A program made the translations under genes and the position numbers. Below the pieces are notes generated by a model. That model was not told the origin of the DNA, searched no databases, and saw only the letters and a program-made list of their open reading frames with translations. Shown here in pieces: positions 54,483 to 64,000 of a stretch of 64,000 nt of DNA; position 1 is the stretch's first letter, and each line of letters starts with the position of its first letter. Source of the DNA: Sacculina carcini (lineage: Eukaryota > Arthropoda > Thecostraca > Sacculinidae); contig OU696579.1 of NCBI GenBank assembly GCA_916048095.2, forward strand, positions 6,736,001 through 6,800,000. The letters run 5' to 3'.

Positions 54483-55461
54483 CGTGTGTGTGTGTTCGTG
54501 CGTATGTGTGTTTGAGTGTGTGTGAGTGTGTGTGAGTGCGTATGTGTGTGTGAGTGTGTATGTGAGTGTGTGTGTGCTTGAGTGTATGTTTGTGTGTGAG
54601 TGTGTGTAAGAGAGAGAGAGTGTGTGTGTGTTTGCGTATGTATGTGTGTGAGAGAGTGTATATGCGTTTGTGAGTGTATATGTGTGTGTGAGAGAGTGTG
54701 TGTGTGCGTTTTTTGTGTGTTTTTTTAACACACCAATACAATATATTTACAAACGCGTACACATATTCACAATACTACTATAATACAATGGAGGCGGCGT
54801 TGCCACGAATGACGGCCAGGCTTATTCGTTGTCGAAGCCAGGCCGTCTCTCGCGGCTCCCCTGAACGCTCGCTGATTCTGCCGCCCAGGAGATGCGTGCG
54901 TATGTATGTGTGAGTGTGTATGTATATGTGTTTGAGTGTGTGAGTGTGTATGTATATGTGTTTGAGTGTGTGAGTGTGTCTATGTATGTGTATGAGGTGT
55001 GTGTGTGTGCTTGTGTGTATGTGTGTGATTGTGTATGTATGTATGTGTGGGTGAGTGTGTGTATGTGTGAGTGTGTGTGCGTATGTATGTGCGTATGTGA
55101 GCGTGTGTATGTGCGAGTGAGTGTGTATGTATGTGTATGAGGTGTGTGTGTGTGTGTGTGTGTGTATTTGTGTTTGTACAGTGGCGTGTCTGATGGGAGG
55201 TGAAAGTTGGGGGGGTTGGGCAGATTTCAGCGGGGAGGGGGATACGGGAATTATTTAATAGACAGTAGACATATTCAACTGATAATATCGCCCACACGGT
55301 TTTTGACATATAATTGACTAGTATTTTTGCAGCCAATACCACAACACTGTTCATGGAAGTTTTTTTCAACTTTATACCGTGGTCGCATTTGAAATCCTAA
55401 TAGTTGAAACATGGCGTGTCTAGGTTTCTTTCTGCTTCGGGATTCAGGTTACCTAGTTGCA

Positions 55462-55497
<36 letters not shown>

Positions 55498-56127
55498 TGT
55501 ATGTTCTCACCAAAATTGTAGTGTGGGCAGGACTATTTAGCTTGTCTGTCCCGTCTTCCATATATAAAATCTGAGTGTTTAATTCGTTTGATAATATTTC
55601 TGTTTGTGACATTGACCGGTAGCTTACTCCAATCTGATATACAAACTCTATCCGTATTATTTTTGTAATATCTTCTTGTCATGTCTCCTGGTGGATTTTA
55701 ATATTTTGAACATTCCCTCAAGTTTAACTTCATTTTTTCTACTTAAAAATTGATATATAAATATAATATCTCCTCTTTGTCTTCTTTCTTCTATTATGCG
55801 TGTATGCATGTGTGTGTTTGTGTGTGTGTATGTCAGAGCGAATATCGCGAATTACCGTGCGATCTGCAAGGCGAGACATTTAGTCGTGTGTTCGGTGCCA
55901 ACACCAGCACATTGGAGCGTCTCTTATTGGAGGCGCGATTGCGCGGGCCCGGCTGGCTGCGCGTGCGACGTCCTCAACTATCGCCACACAAACTGAGCTT
56001 CTGTGCTATCGAGGTATTTATATGTGTGTTTGATTGTCTGTTTTGTGTATGTGTGTGTTTTTTGTGAGTGTGTTTGATTGCGTGCTTTTTTGTGTATGTG
56101 TGTGTTTTTTGTGTTTTTCTGTTTTGT

Positions 56128-56676
<549 letters not shown>

Positions 56677-59600
56677 TGCGTGTGTGTGTTAGTGTGTGAG
56701 CGTATGTGTGTGTTAGTGTGTGAGCGTATGTGTGTGTTAGTGTGTGAGCGTATGTGTGTGTTAGTGTGTGAGCGTATGTGTGTTTTCGTGTGTGAGCGTA
56801 TGTGTGTGTTAGTGTGTGAGCGTATGTGTGTTTTCGTGTTTTTGTGCTCTAGAGACCCTGTAAGTGTAGGACGCTATATTTGTTACGAGCGAGCGAAGCG
56901 AGCAAGTTCATACTTGGTGTTACTAGATAAATGAGTATGAGCGGCCCGCCGGCCGGCCGTGGTCACGCTTTTCAGAGGCTTATATCTCTGGAACCATAAG
57001 TCCGATTAACATGCATTTTTTTTGTTGGGTAGCCCAATCCTTCTTGCCGTGAATGAGACCATGCCAAATAATGTCAGTGCCCACTGTGGCACGTGGCACG
57101 TGCCATATGCCCTCTTATAATTTAGCAGAAAACTTTGCCCATGCACGCAGACAAATGCATTTACGACAAAGTTTGATTACATAGGATAGCTTCGCGCTCG
57201 CTCGTTCATCGCCGAACTCGGCGCCTTACTGGTATATATCTACCTAATGTAATGTAATGCAGAGGTTCCCAAACTGGGGTCCCCGGACTCCTGGGGGTCC
57301 CTGAGAAGGGCCTAGGGGGTCCGCTACTTCTCCCGCCAACCTTAGGAGAGAGGATAGAAGGTACCCGTTTTCTTTCACTTTGGTGACATCAAACCCCGCA
57401 TTGATCAACTATGTAGGAGCCATCAAGCTCATCCAGCCCACTGAACAAGATATGTTTGATAGCTTTTGTGTTTAATTCTGGACTTTTTTATGAAGGTATT
57501 TCGTTTTTTGGTTATCTGTGGTGACAGTTCATGCTGTAATTCATCATCATATATTTGCCAAACCCAACATAACACAAACATTCACTCACAAAATACCTGA
57601 TAATTTGCAATGTAGGATGGCTGGGCATAAGAAGCCTGGAGGCTTGTACTGCCCTTTTTCAACATACAATATACATTAACATATACAACTAATAATAAAT
57701 ATGAAAGCTTTTTGATCATGCCACACTGTTAAGATGTTCCCATACGCATAAGCAACATGTTTATCAATCATAAGTTTGAATATATTGTGTTCTTACTATT
57801 TTCTTGAAAGCTGACATCGATTGGGACATTTTGATTGGACTTGCTAATTGGTTCCAAAGTCGGATTCCTTGATGAAAAAGTGACAGGTCTCTTGTTTTTG
57901 TGTGTGCAAAAGGAACCGCAAATTTGTCCACATGCCTGGGATTTACTTCGAAGTTATTTTGTATATTCTTCGGAAGACGAGTTTTGAATGCATTGAACAT
58001 TTTCATTAAAGTATTGTATCTGATCAGGTCGTCAAGTTTCATAATGTTCAGTTGTTTGAACAATGGAGTAGAACGCTCATGTAAGGGTTTATTCATTATT
58101 ATTCTCAATGCTCTTCTTTGGGCGATTCTTATTGGTTCCAAGTTTGTTGTGAACGTATTTCCCCATGTTTCGCAACAGTATTGCATATGTGGTTTGAACA
58201 GCGTGTTGTATAACTGTATATTTTTTTGTATCGAATATATTCCTAGTTTTACTCAATATAAAATTAATTTTGCTCAGATTGGAAGACACTTTATGTATTT
58301 GTTCTTTCCAGTTCAGAGAGCTGTCAAGGATGACTCCTAGAAATTTTGTTTTTTCACTCTTCTCGATAACTGAGCTCCCTAATTTTACGGTACCGACTTG
58401 ACAGCGAGCCCTTCTATTGAATAATACATGACAAGATTTTGCAATGTTCACTGTGAGTTTGTTGGAGATGAACCAATTGTGTATGCTTGCTACTTCTGAA
58501 TTGATTTTTCCGTACAAATTATTGGCACATTTGTCCTTGAAAAACAAGTTTGTATCGTCAGCGAATACTATTATTTTGCAATTTTTTGCCACACTGAAGA
58601 TATCATTTATATATATCAAGAAGAGAGTAGGACCTAATACAGAACCCTGGGGCACTCCACATTGTATTGTTCGCAGTGTTGACCGTTCATTATCCAATTC
58701 AACATATTGCCTTCTTTCGGAAAGGTAAGTTGATAGCCAGTCATGTGCATTGCCTCGAATTCCATAACATTGACATTTCTTTATCAGTAAATCGTGATTG
58801 ACGGTGTCAAACGCTTTTTTTAGATCGAGGAATACACCAGCAGCATTTTCTTTTTTTATCAAAACACTCTGTAATTTCATTGATCATGTCTAGAATGGCG
58901 TGTTATGTATCCTTGTTTGATTTAATTATCTATCTATTGTGGCTGTTTCTACCAATTTTACTTTGTATTGAATTTAAAACGAAAAAAAATATTAAAAATA
59001 TTTCAAATGTTTATTTTAAGACTTTTCGTGTAGGAATATGCAAATAGTGAATTTACCGCATTGTAATCATATAATGGGTACCTTGGTATGGTAATAGTAA
59101 CTTCTGATTGGCTGGGGGTCCTCGGATGTGACTTAAATATCTGGTCCTTAGCATGGTAAAGTTTGGGAAACTCTGATGTAATGTATCTGCATGTGTATAT
59201 GTGTGTATGTGTGTGTGTGTGTGCAGGTGTGTGCTAGTTGGAACGAACAGGCTGGTAGCTTGTGGTCGACCAATCAAGCGTGTCCTCCGCCGCCACTCAC
59301 CGTTCTAACACTCGGCTGTCGCACGGTGGTGGAGCGTCGACATCACCAGAACCAAATGGTTCTGGTGTCGGTTCTGGTTCACAATCAGTTTCGGCTCGAC
59401 CGACCGCCACCCACACCCGTCTTTCAGCAACATTTCTGCGGTCAGAATGCACCAGAAATGGCAAACTGAAGCTTGTTGCCCAATTTAGTATGTCACTTTG
59501 TCAAGCATCTGTTAGACCTTTCACAAAATGTTGTCAACAATGATATATGTATGGCTAAACTAAAATACTGGAGATAATTACCCTTACATTACCCCCGTAA

Positions 59601-62600
59601 AAATGCGCAATTACCCCCAGGCTGGGAATCAATGCCTGATTAATATTATTATTAATTTGGCGGCCGTTAAAACATTAAGCCGATTCACTGTTAGTTGACA
59701 AGTTTCAGCGCGCATACAAAATCTAGCCTCTAAACGACTTGACTTCACTCACTTACAAAACAGTTAACTGTGCGTCTCTGTGTGTGTGTGTGTGTGTATT
59801 TGTATGTGCGTGCGTGTGTATGTATGCATGTGCTTGTGTGTGTACGTGTGCATTGTGTGTGTGTGTGTGTACGTGTGTGTTTTTGTATATGTGCGTGTTT
59901 GTGTGGATTTGTGTTTGTTTATGCATGTATCTCTGTGTATTGGTATGTGTGTATGTGTGTGTGTCAGTGTGTGCGTGTGTGTGTGTTTGTGTGTGTGTGT
60001 GTATTGACTGTGTCACACTTGTATGTTGTTCATAGCTGTGTTCTTGTTGCGTGTGTTCATATCTGCGTCTATGTGCATGGCTGCTTTATATATTGCTTTC
60101 TGTTTGTCTGTATCTCTGTGTGTCCATCTGTATATATGTGTTAGTGTGTATGTAGGTGTGTTTGTGGGTGTTTGTGTGTGGGTGTATGTGTGTGCAACGC
60201 CTTGGAGACCCTTCGGGTGTAGGGCGCTATATAAATATCTTACTGTACTGTACTGTGTGTGTGTGTGTATGCATGTGTGTGTGTGTTTGTGTGTAGCCGT
60301 GACAAGGCCTGACGATTGTGTGTGGCCATTTGATATTGACAAACAACTGGCAGGATTCAGCGCTACCAGCGTGCGCAAATGCGTCAATGAGAAGGCTCTG
60401 CTGGCTTTTCTGCTAGCCAAGGTGTGTGTCTGTCTGTCTGTCTGTGTGTGTGTTTCTGTATGTGTGTATCTGTCTATCTGTGTGTGTTTTTATGTCTGTC
60501 TTTATGTGTGTGTATATGTGTGTGTCTGTCTATCTGTGTGTTTGTATGTCTGTGTGAGTGTCTGTCTATCTGTGTGTGTATGTCTATATGTGTGTGTCTG
60601 TCTGTGTGTGTGTGTGTCTGTCTATCTGTGTGTTTCTCTCTGTCTGTGTGTATCTGTCTATCTGTGTGTGTTTTATGTCTGTCTGTGTGTGCATGTTTGT
60701 CTGTGTGTGTGTGTGTGTGCTTTTTTTGTCTGCGATTTTTGTTGATCAAATCTACTGAAATGAATTGTTTTTTTGTGTTTAATTTCGTATTCTCGTATAT
60801 ACACAATGCAATGCTTGATAGGTTTAGTTGCAATTTTTCGCTGTGGCGCTTGAGTAAGCTTTCTACTATTTGTTGTTTGTCTCGGCAGATAAACAAAATT
60901 GATCCTGATATTGTGGTCGGTCACAACTTGTACGGCTTCGACCTGGACATTATTCTCAGCCGGTGTCGGCAGCTCAAGTTGAACACCTGGTGTCATCTGG
61001 GACGTCTGCGAAGATCGGCCGACATCCTCTTCAAATCGGTCTCTTCAAATTGTCTCTTCTCTATTTATTATCTCTCTCCACTCTGTTTATCTCAAGTCAT
61101 TTTCGCTTTTGTTCTAGTTCGTCCATTTTTTGCCTATCGCTTTTTATTAGTTTTTTTTCGTGCTGTTTTTTGTTGGTTTGTTTTCTTATCAAATTATCAA
61201 TCAAATTATCAAATTATCTTGGTTTATTGTTCAATATCAAATATTAACTAACAATAGAATATTTAATTCTAAATATCATTATATATCATTTTTATCATGA
61301 TATAAATTATTTTTGGGTTTAATCCCCCATCAAACACAACTATATATGCTTAACTCGGCATGGTTTCAAGTTTCAAGTCTGTCTTGTGTATGTATGTGTG
61401 TGTGTGTGTGTGTGTGTTGTCAGCGTATGTCTGATGAATGGCTGAAGCGAAGTGTGATGTGTGGTCGTCTTCTTTGTGATTCTTTCATATCGGCCAAGGA
61501 GTTGACTCGTCAGAAGAGCTACGACCTGCCCGAGCTGTGTCGCACTGTCAGTGGCTTTCAAACTATCTCACGAGATTACAGTGTAGATTTTCGGTCATTC
61601 TATGCTGTATTTCTGATCTGACACTGCTATTTTCAACGGTTTTCTGGTTGTTTTTTAGTATTNNNNNNNNNNNNNNNNNNNNNNNNNNNNNNNNNNNNNN
61701 NNNNNNNNNNNNNNNNNNNNNNNNNNNNNNNNNNNNNNNNNNNNNNNNNNNNNNNNNNNNNNNNNNNNNNNNNNNNNNNNNNNNNNNNNNNNNNNNNNNN
61801 NNNNNNNNNNNNNNNNNNNNNNNNNNNNNNNNNNNNNNNNNNNNNNNNNNNNNNNNNNNNNNNNNNNNNNNNNNNNNNNNNNNNNNNNNNNNNNNNNNNN
61901 NNNNNNNNNNNNNNNNNNNNNNNNNNNNNNNNNNNNNNNNNNNNNNNNNNNNNNNNNNNNNNNNNNNNNNNNNNNNNNNNNNNNNNNNNNNNNNNNNNNN
62001 NNNNNNNNNNNNNNNNNNNNNNNNNNNNNNNNNNNNNNNNNNNNNNNNNNNNNNNNNNNNNNNNNNNNNNNNNNNNNNNNNNNNNNNNNNNNNNNNNNNN
62101 NNNNNNNNNNNNNNNNNNNNNNNNNNNNNNNNNNNNNNNNNNNNNNNNNNNNNNNNNNNNNNAGTGCAAGCACTATTACCACCCTAAGGTGGTCTCATGT
62201 ACCGGAAGCGCCCAAAAGATTCAGAGAGAAAGATAGTTCGAAAAGAAAAAAGTCTAGAAAGAGAGTTGGAAAGAAAATAATAAATAAATAACAATAAATA
62301 ATAAACCATCATCCGATAACAATCCATAATGTCACTCCGCCCACGTTCCTCAATAAATAATAACAATCAACAATAAATATGTGATTCAGTAAATAACAGC
62401 CATCAATAAATAAGAATAAATATTAATAAATAATTAATAAATAACAATCAAGAACAATAAATATGATTCAATAAGAAACATCCAACAATAAATATAAATA
62501 TTATTCAATAAGTAACAACAACACAAATGTTGTTGTTGTTGTTATATGATTCAATAAACAACAACACCAATAAATATGATTCAATAAACAACAACAACAA

Positions 62601-64000
62601 TAAATATGATTCAATAAACAGCAACAACAGTAAATATGATTTAATTTTGTTTTAAATATGTAAAACAAATAATAAATATGATTAACTTTGTTTTTACTAA
62701 GAGACAACAAATTAAAGTTGATTGCTTTGTTTACTTATGCTGTATGATTTTTTAGTTTAACCCCACAAGCGGCCACAAACATACAAATATAAATAACATT
62801 TTAAAAAAATTTATGACAAATTTAAGTGTAAATAACGTTTTTCTTAAATTATCTACATCTTTGGGGCGCTTTCGCTTCCGGCGCGCGCGTGTGTTTGTGT
62901 CAGGTTTTGCGTCAGCCGGAGGTGTCAGTGACTAGCATTCACGCGGACGCCGTGGCTAGCATGTACGACACTTCTCGTTCCCTGCTGCAATTGGTGACGG
63001 CCACAATGCAGGATGCTCACAACACGATGCGCGTGGTCGCCGAACTCAACGCTCTGCCTCTGGCGCTACAGGTGCGTCACGAATGTCTCACTGCGTCATT
63101 ATTGTCACGCTTTTGTCCTTTACTGCGTCATTATTGTCACTTTTGTATCTTTCACTGCGTCATTATTGTCACTTTTGTATCTTCCACTGCGCCATTATTG
63201 TCATTTTTGTCTGACTGCGTCATTATTGTCACTTTTGTATCCTTCACTGCGTCATTATTGTCGCGTTTGTGTTTCTCACTGCGTCATTATTGTCACTTTT
63301 GTATCTTTTACTGCGTCATTATTGTCACTGCTGTATCTTTCACTGCGCCATTATTGTCACGTTTTTGTCCTTCACTGCGTCATTATTGTCAATTTTGTCT
63401 GCGTCATTATTGTCATGTTTTTGTCCTTCACTGCGGCATTATTGTCACTTTTGTCCTTCACTGCGGCATTATTGTCACTGCTGTATCTTTTACTGCGTCA
63501 TTATTGTCACTTTTGTATCTTTTACTGCGTCATTATTGTCACTTTTGTATCTTTTACTGCGTCATTATTGTCACGTTTTTGTCCTTTACTGCGTCATTAT
63601 TGTCATGTTTTTGTATCTTTCACTGCGTCATTATTGTCACTTTTGTATCTTTTACTGCGTCATAATTGTCACGTTTTTATCGTTCACTGCGTCATTATTG
63701 TCACGTTTTTGTATCTTTCACTCCGTCATTATTGTCACTTTTGTCTGACTGCGTCATTATTGTCATGTTTTTGTCTTTCACTGCGTCATTATTGTCACGT
63801 TTTTGTCATTCACTGCGCCATTATTGTCACGTTTGTATCTTCCACTGCGTCATTATTGTCAATTTTGTCATTATTGTTACGTTTTTGTCCTTTACTGCGT
63901 CATTATTGTCACGTTTTTGTACCTTTCACTGCGTCATTATTGTCACGTTTTTGTCTTTCACTGCGTCATTATTGTCGCTTCTGTATCGTTCACTGCGTCA

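Overview
This window is nuclear DNA from a metazoan, most likely an invertebrate; I cannot place it more precisely. The evidence is spliced genes with GT-AG introns, animal cell-cycle and cilium genes (POLA1, BUB1-type kinase, CFAP69), an L2/CR1-type LINE with a PHD-like ORF1, many hAT-type MITEs with 8-bp target duplications, and very abundant (TG/CA)n microsatellites. There is one 500-N assembly gap (61663-62162).

Layout. 1-18844 has no gene I can support. It holds GC-rich patches, TG/CA runs, a 24-bp minisatellite and at least a dozen MITE copies. 18845-30234 (+) is a large multi-C2H2 zinc-finger gene in seven exon positions. 31250-33778 (+) is an uninterrupted CFAP69-like gene. 34609-38404 (-) is a three-exon BUB1/MADBUB-type checkpoint kinase. 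It is divergent from the gene starting at 39183 (+), the 5' half of DNA polymerase alpha catalytic subunit (POLA1), of which 16 exons (779 codons) are visible and which runs off the right end. POLA1 introns are swollen by a near-complete L2-like LINE, truncated LINE tails, TG arrays (one of 272 units), a hAT element with a LINE fragment inside it, and a minisatellite touching the last donor site.

The observation I consider most worth follow-up is in the zinc-finger gene. Exons 22972-23086 and 23490-23619 look like mutually exclusive tandem cassettes. Each begins in phase 2 and ends in phase 0, each completes one C2H2 finger begun in exon 1 and starts the next finger completed in exon 3, and both lengths are 1 modulo 3. 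Using both in series gives an immediate stop. Choosing one would therefore swap the recognition halves of two adjacent fingers.

All exon boundaries were inferred by eye from GT/AG sites, phase, zinc-finger spacing and remembered homologue sequence; no alignment or transcript data were available. For the three spliced genes the summed exon lengths come out as exact multiples of three.
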